A DNA stretch of 64,000 nucleotides from Sandarakinorhabdus sp. (GTDB lineage: Bacteria > Pseudomonadota > Alphaproteobacteria > Sphingomonadales > Sphingomonadaceae). Positions 54,530-63,888 of this stretch are shown piece after piece. The notes under the pieces were generated by a model. The model was not told the origin of the DNA. It saw nothing but the letters and a program-made list of their open reading frames with translations, and searched no databases. Location of the stretch: contig JAIMKW010000002.1 of the NCBI GenBank assembly GCA_020692215.1, forward strand, positions 372,001 through 436,000, written 5' to 3'. Positions within the stretch are counted from its first letter, which is position 1. Each line of letters begins with the position of its first letter. Made by a program: the position numbers and the translations under genes.

Positions 54530-55924
54530 TCATTCGAACAGCTTGCCCGGGTTCATGATGCCAGCCGGGTCCAGCGCAAGCTTGATCGCGCGCATTGCAG
54601 CAAGTTTCCCCGGATCGCCCAGACGGGCAAGCTCGGCGGATTTCAGCGTGCCGATGCCATGCTCGGCAGAAATCGACCCGCGATAGCGCGCAATGAGATC
54701 GTGCAGCGCCTGCCTGGCACGTGGCCCTTCGATTGCGATCCAGTCTGGGGCCGCGCCGATGGGGGGCCGCAGATTCCAATGCAGATTGCCATCCCCCAGA
54801 TGACCGAACACCAAAGGTCGGCTACCGGGCAGCATATCTGCAAACATCGTGCATGCTGCGGTGTGAAATGCCGGAACATCGGCCACCGCAACCGCCATGT
54901 CATTCTTGACTGCACTGCCGTCGCGCTTTTCCGCTTCGGGAACAAGCTCACGAAGAGCCCAGAGCGCGGCGGCCTGCGCGCCGGATGATGCGATGACAGC
55001 ATCTGCCACCACCCCGGCCTCGATGGCCTGGCCCAACAGTCGTTCAAGCACCTCGGCGGCGGCGCCAATCTCGATCAGCACATGAAAGGCGTGCGAACCG
55101 GCAAGCGGCGACCGTGTTTGTGGAAACGACTCCAGAACAAGGCTTAGCGCCTCGGCAGAGATCAACTCGAAGCTCTCAAGCGTTTCGCCTGCAGCCGAAC
55201 GCAGCCGCTGCAGCAAGGCAAGAGCAGCTTCGGGGCCAGAAACGCCGACCCAGCCGACAGCCTTGTCCAAAAGCGCGGGCGCCAGCTTCAGGACAACACG
55301 GGTCACCACGCCCAAGGTTCCCTCAGCACCGATGAGAAGCTGTTTCAGATCATAGCCTGTATTGTCTTTGCGCAGCGCTGAAAGCTGATCGAGCCGTGAG
55401 CTATCGGGCAGAACTGCCTCGAGGCCGAAGACCAAAGCGCGCATCGTTCCGTGGCGCAGAACCTGAACACCACCGGCATTTGTGGAAACAAGGCCACCGA
55501 TGGTCGCGCTGCCCCTGGCGCCCAACGACAGGGGAAAACGGCACCCCGCCGCTTCGGCTGCTGCGTGAACATCGGCCAGAATGGCACCAGCGCCAACAAC
55601 AAGGCTGAGCCCGGCCTCGTCCACGCGTTCGATGCTGTTCAGCCGGCGAAGCGACAGGATGGCGACGGGGCGGTCTGAAACCGCCTCTGGAACACTGCCG
55701 CCGACGAGCCCGGTGTTGCCCCCCTGCGGCACCAGAGAAATGCCCATGCGCACAGCAATCTGCACGATGGTGCGAACATCGTCCGTGTTGCGGGGCAGCA
55801 GCAGCACATCGGCCCTGCCCTGCTTCTGCCCACGCCAGTCCGTCAGGTACGGCTGGATATCCGATTGGTCTGCAATGACACATCCTGCCGGCAAGGCAGC
55901 CAGCAGGGAATCGATCGCGGACAT
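54530..55924 (-). CDS. FAD-linked D-2-hydroxyacid dehydrogenase (GlcD/D-lactate dehydrogenase-like)
   Basis: 464 residues. VAO-type FAD domain: LVPQGGNTGLVGGSVP, LSLGARGSATIGGLVSTNAG, YDLKQLLIGAEGTLGVVT. C-terminal FAD-oxidase cap with FGHLGDGNLHWNLR and EHGIGTLK. Such enzymes oxidise D-lactate, glycolate or D-2-hydroxyglutarate. The start is reached as TGATG from the phaR stop, so both genes are one transcript. Substrate unknown. Confidence 0.88.
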   Translation of the reverse strand: MSAIDSLLAALPAGCVIADQSDIQPYLTDWRGQKQGRADVLLLPRNTDDVRTIVQIAVRMGISLVPQGGNTGLVGGSVPEAVSDRPVAILSLRRLNSIERVDEAGLSLVVGAGAILADVHAAAEAAGCRFPLSLGARGSATIGGLVSTNAGGVQVLRHGTMRALVFGLEAVLPDSSRLDQLSALRKDNTGYDLKQLLIGAEGTLGVVTRVVLKLAPALLDKAVGWVGVSGPEAALALLQRLRSAAGETLESFELISAEALSLVLESFPQTRSPLAGSHAFHVLIEIGAAAEVLERLLGQAIEAGVVADAVIASSGAQAAALWALRELVPEAEKRDGSAVKNDMAVAVADVPAFHTAACTMFADMLPGSRPLVFGHLGDGNLHWNLRPPIGAAPDWIAIEGPRARQALHDLIARYRGSISAEHGIGTLKSAELARLGDPGKLAAMRAIKLALDPAGIMNPGKLFE

Positions 55925-56496
55925 CAGTCCTTCGCGAGCCGGTCGATCCTGGCCTGCAGCGCCTGAAGTTCGGCTTTCAGTTCCTTCACGTCATCGGCGG
56001 GCTTCTCACCCCCGCCGGCATCTCCATCAAGCTTCGGCCCGGTCGTCCACATGTCGGCTGCAGCCTTCATCATCGCCATGTTCTGTCGAGCGATCGCCTC
56101 GAACGGGTTGGCTCCGCCAGCCATCACGCCAAGCATGGTCGATCGAACCTGCTCCTGGTTGCGGCGGAACGCTTCCATCGATGCCTCCAGATAGTGCGGC
56201 ACCATCGATTGCATCTGGTCCCCGTACATTGAAATCAGCTGGCGCAGAAAGCTGACCGGCAGAAGCGTGGTGCCGCGGTTTTCTTCTTCAACGATGATCT
56301 GCGTGAGCACATTGTGGGTGATGTCATCGCCGCTGCGGGCGTCGATCACTTTGAAGTCCCGGCCTGCACGGGTCATCTGCGAAAGGTGGTCGAGGGTGAT
56401 GTAGCTGGAACTTTCGGTATCATAGAGACGTCGGTTCGCATATTTCTTGATGATGATCGGCGCGGTTTCACCGGCGGAGTCCTGCGGGCTTGTCAT
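55924..56496 (-). CDS. phaR: polyhydroxyalkanoate synthesis regulator
   Basis: 190 residues from ATG 56496; the longer frame overlaps the divergent gene and is rejected. PhaR N-terminal DNA-binding domain: IIIKKYANRRLYDTESSSYI, then IDARSGDDITHNVLTQII and a PHB-accumulation domain (LPVSFLRQLISMYGDQMQ). The C-terminus is a coiled-coil (VKELKAELQALQARIDRLA). It senses PHA granules and represses phasin and PHA genes. Its own promoter region has a dyad at 56519-56532. Confidence 0.93.
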   Translation of the reverse strand: MTSPQDSAGETAPIIIKKYANRRLYDTESSSYITLDHLSQMTRAGRDFKVIDARSGDDITHNVLTQIIVEEENRGTTLLPVSFLRQLISMYGDQMQSMVPHYLEASMEAFRRNQEQVRSTMLGVMAGGANPFEAIARQNMAMMKAAADMWTTGPKLDGDAGGGEKPADDVKELKAELQALQARIDRLAKD

Positions 56497-56518
56497 GCTG
56501 TATTCCGATTCCGAAAGA

Positions 56519-56532
56519 CGTGCCTTGGCACG
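56519..56532. promoter_or_regulatory. palindrome in the phaR/phaC divergent region
   Basis: CGTGCC-TT-GGCACG is a perfect 6-2-6 dyad 23 bases upstream of the phaR start and 60 bases from the divergent synthase start. PhaR proteins bind TGC-rich sites and autoregulate, so it is a candidate PhaR operator. Confidence 0.45.
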
Positions 56533-56591
56533 GAAGATGGAGCCTCTTAGCATGTGCAACATAAGCCCGCAAATCCCTGGTGCTGCGCAGC

Positions 56592-57659
56592 ATGGCTGAT
56601 GCTGGAATGGGCGGGAGCGTTGGCAGGGGCCCGCACCCGCTGCCCGTATTCCTGTCTCTCGCCGCGCGCCTTGCCGGCGGCGATCGCGCCCGTCTTGCCG
56701 CCATATTGGAAGGGTTGAGACGATATCAGGAGGCCCCCCAACCACACATTATGCCACCCCTTGTGGAAGCCAGACGCAAAGGTGGCGTGCGGCTGATGCG
56801 CGTGGGCGGGCCCGAAACCGGCCCTGCCCTCGTGATCGTTCCATCTCTTATCAATGCACCCGCTGTTCTTGATCTTGCGCCCGAAAGGTCGCTGGTGCGG
56901 TTCCTCGCCGAACAAGGCTTCCAGACCTACATGGTCGACTGGGGCGTCATGGGCCGGTCCGAACGGCGTCTCGGCCTTGCCGGGCTGGTTTCAGCGCGGC
57001 TTTTGCCACTGCTGAAGGCGCTGAACCAGCCAGTGAAGCTTGTAGGCTATTGCCTGGGCGGAACCCTCGCTCTTGCCGCCGGACAGTTGCTTGAGGAAAG
57101 GCTCGAACGGCTGGCGCTTGTTGCAGCGCCCTGGCACTTCGATGGATTCTCACCCGAAGCGCGCTACCATGCGATGCAGACATGGCAAGCGGCCCGCCCT
57201 ATTGGTCATGCGCTGGGCGCTGTGCCGGTGTCACTGCTCAATCCCCTGTTCTGGAGCCTGGATGAAGAAGCGGTCGTCGCGAAATTCGAGGCCTTGTCGC
57301 GAAGGCCGCCGGGTGATCCGCATATCGGCTGGTTCGCAGCCGTGGAGGATTGGGCGAACAGCGGAGCGCCTCTAACCTGCGCCAGCACCCGGGATCTGTT
57401 CATTCACGGCTTTGGAACCGACCGGATAGGCCGTGGAGCCTGGCGGGTTGGCGGACACCGCATGAGGCCCGAAGCCATTGCTGCGCCCATCCTGGACATC
57501 GGCGCGATGCGAGACCGTATCGTGCCCCCGGCAGCACGCCTGCGCCGAACGGGAATCGATCGCGTCGATGTCCAGTCCGGTCATGTCGGCATGGTCGTGG
57601 GCTCGGGTGCGCGCGCCACACTTTGGGAGCCGCTTTCAAACTGGCTCCACGCCCGCTAA
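56592..57659 (+). CDS. short PHA synthase-like alpha/beta hydrolase (class III/IV PhaC-like)
   Basis: 355 residues from ATG 56592; a GTG four codons earlier is possible, and neither start has a good ribosome site. The lipase-like box carries cysteine (Cys154 in VGYCLGGTLA), as in PHA synthases. The acid (GAMRDRIVPP) and base (VQSGHVGMVVG) complete a Cys-Asp-His triad. The size fits class III/IV PhaC, which need a second subunit (PhaE or PhaR-type), and none is evident here. The gene lies between phaR and phaA, which supports PHA polymerisation. I leave the symbol blank because a PHA-related hydrolase is possible. Confidence 0.85.
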   Translation: MADAGMGGSVGRGPHPLPVFLSLAARLAGGDRARLAAILEGLRRYQEAPQPHIMPPLVEARRKGGVRLMRVGGPETGPALVIVPSLINAPAVLDLAPERSLVRFLAEQGFQTYMVDWGVMGRSERRLGLAGLVSARLLPLLKALNQPVKLVGYCLGGTLALAAGQLLEERLERLALVAAPWHFDGFSPEARYHAMQTWQAARPIGHALGAVPVSLLNPLFWSLDEEAVVAKFEALSRRPPGDPHIGWFAAVEDWANSGAPLTCASTRDLFIHGFGTDRIGRGAWRVGGHRMRPEAIAAPILDIGAMRDRIVPPAARLRRTGIDRVDVQSGHVGMVVGSGARATLWEPLSNWLHAR

Positions 57660-57805
57660 AGCGTGTCTCGACCCGATTGCCTCGGGCCGACCGGTCCTGA
57701 TCTCTGCTGTTCCGTGCGGGTCTGTCTGCTTGTGATTCCACAGACACGAAACATGCACTAGAGAAACGGGCAACCAGAGCAACACGAACACAGGAGCCCA
57801 AGATC

Positions 57806-58978
57806 ATGACCGACGTCGTCATCGCTGCAGCCCGCCGTACCGCGGTGGGCAGTTTCCTCGGCAGCTTTGCGGGAACACCCGCGCATGAACTTGGCCGTGT
57901 CGCCCTGGCCGCTGCCCTGGCAGACGCCGGCATTTCCGGCGGCGATGTCTCGGAAGTGATCCTCGGCCAGGTGCTGACGGCCGGACAGGGGCAGAACCCG
58001 GCTCGACAGGCGGCGATGGCGGCCGGCATTGCGCAGGAAGTGCCCGCATGGGGCGTCAACCAGGTTTGCGGGTCGGGCCTTCGCGCCGTTGCGCTTGCAT
58101 CCCAATCCATCCGCAACGGCGATGCGAGCATCATTCTGGCTGGCGGCCAGGAAAGCATGTCCTTGAGCCAGCATGCGCAGGCATTGCGCGCCGGCCAGAA
58201 GATGGGAGCGCTCGAACTCGTCGATACGATGATCAAGGATGGCCTTTGGGATGCCTTCAACGGCTATCACATGGGCGTGACCGCTGAAAATGTGGCCGAA
58301 CGCTATCAGATCAGCCGTTCGGCACAGGATGAATTCGCAGCCCATTCGCAGAACAAGGCCGAAGCGGCCCGCAAGGCCGGGCGCTTCACCGGCGAGATCG
58401 CACCTGTCACCATCAAGGGCCGCAAGGGCGATACCGTGGTCGACCAGGATGAATATATCCGCGAGGGTGCGACAGCAGAGGCAATGGCCGGGCTGAAGCC
58501 GGCCTTCAAGAAGGATGGCACTGTCACGGCCGCCAACGCCTCGGGGCTGAACGATGGCGCTGCTGTGCTGGTGCTGATGTCCGCTGCCGAAGCCGCGCGC
58601 CGTGGTGCGCCGGTTCTGGCCCAGGTAAAAAGCTGGGCCTCGTGCGGCGTGGATCCGGCGGTGATGGGAATCGGGCCGGTACCAGCATCGCGCAAGGCCC
58701 TGGAAAAGGCTGGGTGGTCCGTTGGCGATCTCGATCTCGTCGAAGCCAATGAAGCCTTTGCAGCACAGGCCCTGGCAGTCGGTCAGGAGCTTGGGCTCGA
58801 TCCCGAAAAGCTGAACGTGAATGGCGGGGCGATTGCAATCGGCCATCCGATCGGTGCATCGGGTGCGCGCATTCTGGTGACGCTGCTGCATGAAATGGTT
58901 CGTCGCGATGCCAAAAAGGGCCTTGCCACGCTCTGCATCGGCGGCGGCATGGGAATCGCCCTGACTGTCGAGCGCTGA
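57806..58978 (+). CDS. phaA: acetyl-CoA C-acetyltransferase (beta-ketothiolase)
   Basis: 390 residues from ATG 57806, with AGGAG upstream. The nucleophile cysteine is in [11 protein letters not shown]; the second cysteine is in [10 protein letters not shown]; catalytic histidine in [15 protein letters not shown]. It condenses two acetyl-CoA to acetoacetyl-CoA, the first step of PHB synthesis, or runs in reverse. Neighbouring phaR and PhaC-like genes favour PHB. It competes with AccA for acetyl-CoA. The 146-base gap before it shows no clear promoter. Confidence 0.94.
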   Translation: MTDVVIAAARRTAVGSFLGSFAGTPAHELGRVALAAALADAGISGGDVSEVILGQVLTAGQGQNPARQAAMAAGIAQEVPAWGVNQVCGSGLRAVALASQSIRNGDASIILAGGQESMSLSQHAQALRAGQKMGALELVDTMIKDGLWDAFNGYHMGVTAENVAERYQISRSAQDEFAAHSQNKAEAARKAGRFTGEIAPVTIKGRKGDTVVDQDEYIREGATAEAMAGLKPAFKKDGTVTAANASGLNDGAAVLVLMSAAEAARRGAPVLAQVKSWASCGVDPAVMGIGPVPASRKALEKAGWSVGDLDLVEANEAFAAQALAVGQELGLDPEKLNVNGGAIAIGHPIGASGARILVTLLHEMVRRDAKKGLATLCIGGGMGIALTVER

Positions 58979-59625
58979 TGGCAAACCCCATGGGGGCAGG
59001 CGAAGCCGCTGCCGACGACACATCCGCCATTGCCAGATCACGCACGATGCGGCCCGAACACCCCGGCGAGGGCGAAGCGATCCTGTGGCAGGGGCGGCCC
59101 GCAATGCTCCGCCGCAAGATTCTGGAGCTTTTGGGTTTTCTGATCCTTCTCGGGCTGTTGACCTGGCTTGCCGTGGCGCTGATCCAGCCGCACCTAACGG
59201 GATCGGCCTTTGCCGGCGCGCCCAATGCCCAGGCACTTCCCCTGATCCTGGCGATGGTGGTCGGCATGGTGCTGATCATCGCGCTTCCGGTCTGGCTGCG
59301 ATCCAGCGCGCGGGCACGGGCACATTACATGCTCACCAACCGCCGTGCTCTGGTGTGGCTGGGCAACCGCATCGTGGGCGAAGCAAAACTGTTTGGGGCT
59401 GAAATGCAGGCCTCCGTCTCGGAAGTGAGCTTTGAAGCGCAAGGTCTTTGGCTGGATTGGCGGCTGAAGGACGAAGGCGCCGATCGGGTCAGGTTCGAGC
59501 AGATTTCTGACGCCATGGCAGTGGCTGCCATGGCCGAAGAGCATGGCGCACGATGGCTGAACCGCCCCGAAGACCCACCGGAAGACAAAGCGCAGGGCCT
59601 ATCCCGGGGCGATTCAGGCAGCTGA
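58978..59625 (+). CDS. PH-domain membrane protein (bPH2/YdbT-like)
   Basis: 215 residues; its ATG shares one base with the phaA stop (TGATG). Two membrane helices ([20 protein letters not shown] and [20 protein letters not shown]) precede a bacterial PH-like domain starting [18 protein letters not shown]. An [14 protein letters not shown] motif ahead of the helices is typical of this family. Role unknown. Its 3' end overlaps the convergent GST gene. Confidence 0.82.
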   Translation: MANPMGAGEAAADDTSAIARSRTMRPEHPGEGEAILWQGRPAMLRRKILELLGFLILLGLLTWLAVALIQPHLTGSAFAGAPNAQALPLILAMVVGMVLIIALPVWLRSSARARAHYMLTNRRALVWLGNRIVGEAKLFGAEMQASVSEVSFEAQGLWLDWRLKDEGADRVRFEQISDAMAVAAMAEEHGARWLNRPEDPPEDKAQGLSRGDSGS

Positions 59626-60246
59626 CGAGGCGCGCGCCTTTATGCGCGCATGATAGGCTGCCACATTTGGGTGCTGGTCCCCTGCCCTGATACCGACCCA
59701 TTTGGCAAAATCGAGACAGACGAAGGCCGTAATGTCGGCAATCGTGAAGCGATCGCTGGCGATATGATCCCGGCCCTCAAGCCGTTCCTCCAACCTGTCC
59801 AGCCACTGCCGGGCGAGCAACTGGCCGCGCTCGGCCATCGCGGGAATGGCGGGCGTCGGCGGCCCGGCCCCCGGCGCGCCGCGTTCGGCGTAGGCAGGGG
59901 CCGTGTTCCGGAATGCGGCGGCCACATTGAACAGGCCATCGAATTCCATGCGGCGCTGCCACCGTTCCACATCGGCCGCTTCCCACGGCGAAGCGCCGAA
60001 CAGATTGGGTTCAGGGTGCAGCCCTTCGATATAGCGGCAGATCGCAATGGACTCGTCCAGCATCTGTCCATCGTCCAGCATCAGGGTTGGAACAACACCA
60101 CGCGGATTGATCGCAAGATAGCCGGGATTGAGGTTTGCGCCGGACACGATGTCCACCTCTTCGCGCTGGATCTCGACACCCTTTTCGGCAAGGAAAATCC
60201 GGACACGTCGCGGGTTCGGCGCCTGGCGCATATCATAGAGTTTCAT
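59614..60246 (-). CDS. glutathione S-transferase family protein
   Basis: 210 residues from ATG 60246. Thioredoxin-like domain MKLYDMRQAPNPRRVRIFLA, cis-proline region GVVPTLMLDDG, and Ser in LDESIAICRYI that binds the glutathione gamma-glutamyl group. An all-helical C-terminal domain follows (ASDRFTIADITAFVCLDFA). Electrophile substrate unknown. The 196 bases between it and the GNAT gene hold nothing I can support. Confidence 0.9.
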   Translation of the reverse strand: MKLYDMRQAPNPRRVRIFLAEKGVEIQREEVDIVSGANLNPGYLAINPRGVVPTLMLDDGQMLDESIAICRYIEGLHPEPNLFGASPWEAADVERWQRRMEFDGLFNVAAAFRNTAPAYAERGAPGAGPPTPAIPAMAERGQLLARQWLDRLEERLEGRDHIASDRFTIADITAFVCLDFAKWVGIRAGDQHPNVAAYHARIKARASSAA

Positions 60247-60442
60247 TGTGCTTCCCTTCATCCCAACGCCGCGTTATAGGCCGCCTACCATGCAGGCCAA
60301 GGCACTCTTTCTGTTGCTCACCCGACGCGGCTGACCGCCGCGCGGTTGCTGTGCGGCGGGCGGGTAGCTGGCGGCCATCTGGCGGGAGAAGTCCTGCCCC
60401 CTTTCACAATACCGAAACCCCTTTGCTGCATGGGCCTGCCTT

Positions 60443-60952
60443 ATGGATTTCCTGTCCTCCGATTCTGTCGATCCCTCAGCGATTGCCGACCTTCTCGACA
60501 TGTGCTTCGGGCCGGCGCGGAACCGCCGGACTGCGGCCCTGTTGCGCGAAGGCGCGCCCCGTATCGAGCAAGCCTGCTTTGTCGTTCTGGATGGCCATAG
60601 GCTTGTCGGCAGCGTGGAGGCACATCTTCTGGAATGGCGGCACCCGGCCGCAACCCGGAAAATCGCCTTGCTTGGGCCACTGGTGAGCCACCCCGACCGT
60701 CGCGGCGAACGCATCGGATCGCGGCTGATGGATCTCTGCCTGGCAGAGCTGGACAAGCTGGCCCTTCCCGTGATGCTGATCGGCGATGCGCCATATTATT
60801 GCCGCTGGGGGTTTTCTGCCGCGCACACGGCGGAATGGCAGTTGCCTGGGCCGGTTGATCGCTCCCGGTTGCTGCTGCGAGCGAAAGCACCAAGGCGCCT
60901 TGCGGGGCCCGCGCTGCTGTGTGCGCCGGATTGCGCCAGCCGCGCGGCTTGA
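60443..60952 (+). CDS. GNAT family N-acetyltransferase
   Basis: 169 residues from ATG 60443. The acetyl-CoA site is in LLGPLVSHPDRRGERIGSRL, and VMLIGDAPYYCRWGFSAA is typical of the YhbS-like group. Substrate unknown. It begins the rightward run of genes. Confidence 0.85.
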   Translation: MDFLSSDSVDPSAIADLLDMCFGPARNRRTAALLREGAPRIEQACFVVLDGHRLVGSVEAHLLEWRHPAATRKIALLGPLVSHPDRRGERIGSRLMDLCLAELDKLALPVMLIGDAPYYCRWGFSAAHTAEWQLPGPVDRSRLLLRAKAPRRLAGPALLCAPDCASRAA

Positions 60953-60983
60953 CCAGACCGGGGCGGCAGCCCATGTCCACCCC

Positions 60984-61586
60984 ATGGTGTCGACAGCGGA
61001 ACCCATAAGGCCAGACAGTCTCGATCTCGGCAAGGCAAGCCTTGCGGATATCGCGAAGGCGGTGGCCGAAAAGCGCTTGCCGCCTGTGGATCAGTGGAAC
61101 CCCACCCATTGCGGCGACAGTGCCATGCGGATCGCAGCTGACGGCACATGGTTCCACATGGGAACACCGATCGGCCGCCCGGCGATGGTAAAGCTGTTCT
61201 CCACGATCCTCCGGCGCGAGCCGGACGGCAGCTATGTGCTGGTCACGCCCGTGGAAAAGCTCTCGATTGCGGTTGACGATGCGCCCTTTCTGGCGGTCGA
61301 GGCCACAAGCGAAGGTGAAGGGCACAGCCGCGCGCTGGCCTTTCGCCTGCAGACCGACGAAATCGTGCTGGCAGGCCCGGAAAACCCGTTGCGCCTGGAA
61401 ACGGCGCTGGATGGAACGCCCCGCCCCTATCTCCATGTTCGCGGCCCCGGCGACAGGCCGCTGGAGGCGCTGGTGAATCGGCCCGTCTTTTACCAGTTGG
61501 CAGACATGGCAATCGCTGAACAGGAGCAGACCGGCGGGCCGCTAGGCTTGTGGAGCGGAGGCGCCTTTTTTGCCTTCCCTGTTTGA
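60984..61586 (+). CDS. DUF1285 protein
   Basis: 200 residues from ATG 60984. The family is recognisable by WNPTHCGDSAMRIAADGTWF, GTPIGRPAMVKLFSTILRR and YVLVTPVEKLSIAVDDAPF. Function unknown. It commonly precedes a Nudix hydrolase and CCA transferase in alphaproteobacteria, and does so here with a 17-base overlap. Confidence 0.87.
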   Translation: MVSTAEPIRPDSLDLGKASLADIAKAVAEKRLPPVDQWNPTHCGDSAMRIAADGTWFHMGTPIGRPAMVKLFSTILRREPDGSYVLVTPVEKLSIAVDDAPFLAVEATSEGEGHSRALAFRLQTDEIVLAGPENPLRLETALDGTPRPYLHVRGPGDRPLEALVNRPVFYQLADMAIAEQEQTGGPLGLWSGGAFFAFPV

Positions 61587-62163
61587 GCATATCCGAGCCA
61601 GCCTGCTGACGTCGGCCGCGCCTGTTCTCGCCGGGGATCAGGATTTCGGTGCAAAGGGCGCACAGGCGCAAAGGCCGCTGGTGCCAGCGGCCGTGCTGGT
61701 GCCGATCATCCGTTCGCCGGAACCGCGGCTTCTGCTGACAACGCGCACAGCGCATCTTCGCACCCATGCCGGCCAGGTGGCATTCCCCGGCGGCCGGATC
61801 GACGCCGCAGACGACACACCCATTGCCGCTGCCCTGCGGGAAGCGCAGGAAGAAATCGGGCTGCACCCGGCCCATGTGGACGTGATGGGCGTTTCAGCGC
61901 CTTACGAAACGGGCACAGGCTATTCGGTCCTGCCCGTCGTCGGCGCCATCGAACCGGATCTGCCTTTCGTGCCCAACCCGCACGAAGTCGCAGATCTGTT
62001 CGAGGTCCCACTGGACTTTGCGCTCGATCCAGCCAACCACATTCTGCGCAAGGCGGAATGGAAGGGAAAGATGCGTCGCTTCTATGTAATTGAATGGGAA
62101 GGACGAACAATCTGGGGGGCAACGGCGGGCATGTTGGTGAACCTTTCGGCGCAGTTGCGCTGA
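61570..62163 (+). CDS. Nudix hydrolase, CoA pyrophosphatase type
   Basis: 197 residues from TTG 61570, inside the end of the DUF1285 gene. The full Nudix box runs from GGRIDAADDTPIAAALREAQ through EEIGL. An upstream motif LLTTRTAHLRTHAGQVAFPGG is that of the CoA pyrophosphatase (UPF0035) group, which cleaves CoA to phosphopantetheine and ADP. The stop is joined to cca as TGATG. Confidence 0.9.
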   Translation: MPSLFEHIRASLLTSAAPVLAGDQDFGAKGAQAQRPLVPAAVLVPIIRSPEPRLLLTTRTAHLRTHAGQVAFPGGRIDAADDTPIAAALREAQEEIGLHPAHVDVMGVSAPYETGTGYSVLPVVGAIEPDLPFVPNPHEVADLFEVPLDFALDPANHILRKAEWKGKMRRFYVIEWEGRTIWGATAGMLVNLSAQLR

Positions 62164-63356
62164 TGCAGATCGATCCAGCGAACTGGCATGATCGCCCCGG
62201 CTTCAGTAAGCTGCTCGACGCACTTCAGCCCGATAGCGGCACGACACGCATCGTGGGCGGCGCTGTTCGGGATTGGCTGCTGAAGCTGCCAGTGTCGGAT
62301 ATCGATCTGGCGACAAGCCTTACTCCGCCACAGGTGATGGCAGCGCTGAACACCGCCGGCATCCGTGTGGTGCCGACTGGCCTCGCGCATGGAACCGTTA
62401 CGGCCGTCACAGGCAATACGCCCTATGAAATCACCACGTTGCGCCGGGATATCGCAACCTACGGACGGCATGCGGAGGTTGCCTTCACAGATGATTGGGC
62501 CGAGGACGCTGCGCGGCGGGATTTCACCATCAACGCGCTTTATGCCGACCCGCGATCCGGTGCGATTATCGATTTCTTCACGGGTATCGATGATCTGGCG
62601 GCCCGCCGCGTCCGCTTCATCGGAGAGCCGGTGGAGAGGATCGCAGAAGATCATCTGCGGATCCTGCGCTTCTTCCGTTTTTCGGCCCGTTTCGCACCTG
62701 AACTCGATGCCGCAGGGCTGGCAGCCTGCACCGCCCGCGCAAACGATCTGATGGCCCTTTCACGCGAACGGATCCGCGACGAACTTCTGAAACTCCTCGC
62801 ACTGCCAGCGCCTGTTCCCACCATTGCCGCCATGCTGCAGCACGCCATCTTGAAGCCTGTGCTGCCCGAAGTCGATGCAGTTCGCATATCGTCGCTGGAG
62901 GCATTGATCCTCGCCGAAGCAAAGGCAGGCGTTGAGGGAGACGGACTAAGAAGGCTCGCTGCGCTGCTCCCCGAAGACCTGGCGCTGGCCGGAGAGATTT
63001 CGGGCCGCCTGAAGATGTCAAATGCCGAAAAGACGCGCCTGATTCACGCTTCAACCCGGGCACCAGTGCCAAAAGACCCGCATGCCCTCGCCTATGCTAT
63101 CGGCCCGGACGCCACACTAGACCGCCTGCTGCTGACAGCCGATCCGCGCGCCACCCATTGGGCCGGGCCGCTCCGCAGCTATGCTCGACCGCGCTTGCCC
63201 ATATCAGGCAAGGATCTGATTGCCATGGGCCTTGCACCCGGCCCCGCTGTCTCGCGCCGTCTGGTCGAAGTGGAGCAGCGCTGGATAGCGGCTGGCTTCC
63301 CAACCGATCGCAATCGGGTGATGGTGATGGCACGCGATGTCCTCGGGGTGGCATGA
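62163..63356 (+). CDS. cca: CCA tRNA nucleotidyltransferase / poly(A) polymerase family
   Basis: 397 residues from ATG 62163. Head domain IVGGAVRDWLLKLPVSDIDL and the second DxD-like block; nucleotide-selecting ARRDFTINALYAD; RRVRFIGEPVERIAEDHLRI. No HD domain at the C-terminus. In a class II CCA-adding family member the function is 3' CCA repair of tRNA, consistent with a tRNA-Arg whose CCA is already encoded. Confidence 0.93.
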   Translation: MQIDPANWHDRPGFSKLLDALQPDSGTTRIVGGAVRDWLLKLPVSDIDLATSLTPPQVMAALNTAGIRVVPTGLAHGTVTAVTGNTPYEITTLRRDIATYGRHAEVAFTDDWAEDAARRDFTINALYADPRSGAIIDFFTGIDDLAARRVRFIGEPVERIAEDHLRILRFFRFSARFAPELDAAGLAACTARANDLMALSRERIRDELLKLLALPAPVPTIAAMLQHAILKPVLPEVDAVRISSLEALILAEAKAGVEGDGLRRLAALLPEDLALAGEISGRLKMSNAEKTRLIHASTRAPVPKDPHALAYAIGPDATLDRLLLTADPRATHWAGPLRSYARPRLPISGKDLIAMGLAPGPAVSRRLVEVEQRWIAAGFPTDRNRVMVMARDVLGVA

Positions 63357-63369
63357 TGGCCGCATCCCC

Positions 63370-63888
63370 ATGAACAGTCTCGTCGTTGCCCATGATCCAG
63401 ACTGGCAAAATGACTTTCTGGAAGAAGCCGCCCAACTTCAGCGCATACTTGAACCTGCACTGCAGGCGTTGCACCATATCGGAAGCACGGCAATTCCGGG
63501 AATCCTCGCAAAGCCGATCATCGACATGCTGGCGGTCGCCCGTTGCCTGGATGCGATCGATCAGTGTTCCAGCAGGCTCGAAGCCCTTGGCTACCTGCCA
63601 ATGGGTGCATTCGGGATTGAAGGCCGGCGCTATTTTCGCAAGTCAGATGAAGCAGGCCGTCGAACCCATCATCTGCACGTCTTCGAAGCAGGATCGCCCC
63701 ACATTCAGCGCCACCTCGCCTTTCGGGACTATCTGATGGCTCACCCGAGCAAGGCGGCTGAATATTCAGCTCTGAAGGCCCGTCTGAAACCAGACAGCTA
63801 CCAGCAAGCCAAGGGGCCACTCGTCGCACGCCTGGAGTCCGAGGCAATCGCCTGGGTTGGACTGAAACGGCCCTCCGAACAGGATTGA
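63370..63888 (+). CDS. GrpB family (UPF0157) protein
   Basis: 172 residues from ATG 63370. Nucleotidyltransferase-like GrpB fold: VVAHDPDWQNDFLEEA, HHIGSTAIPGILAKPIIDML, and HLHVFEAGSPHIQRHLAFRD. Function uncertain. It follows cca by 13 bases. Confidence 0.88.
   Translation: MNSLVVAHDPDWQNDFLEEAAQLQRILEPALQALHHIGSTAIPGILAKPIIDMLAVARCLDAIDQCSSRLEALGYLPMGAFGIEGRRYFRKSDEAGRRTHHLHVFEAGSPHIQRHLAFRDYLMAHPSKAAEYSALKARLKPDSYQQAKGPLVARLESEAIAWVGLKRPSEQD

Noticed and set aside
60274..60756. A minus-strand frame ending near 60274 with protein-like tail
   Set aside because: It lies opposite the well-supported GNAT gene and has no family resemblance.
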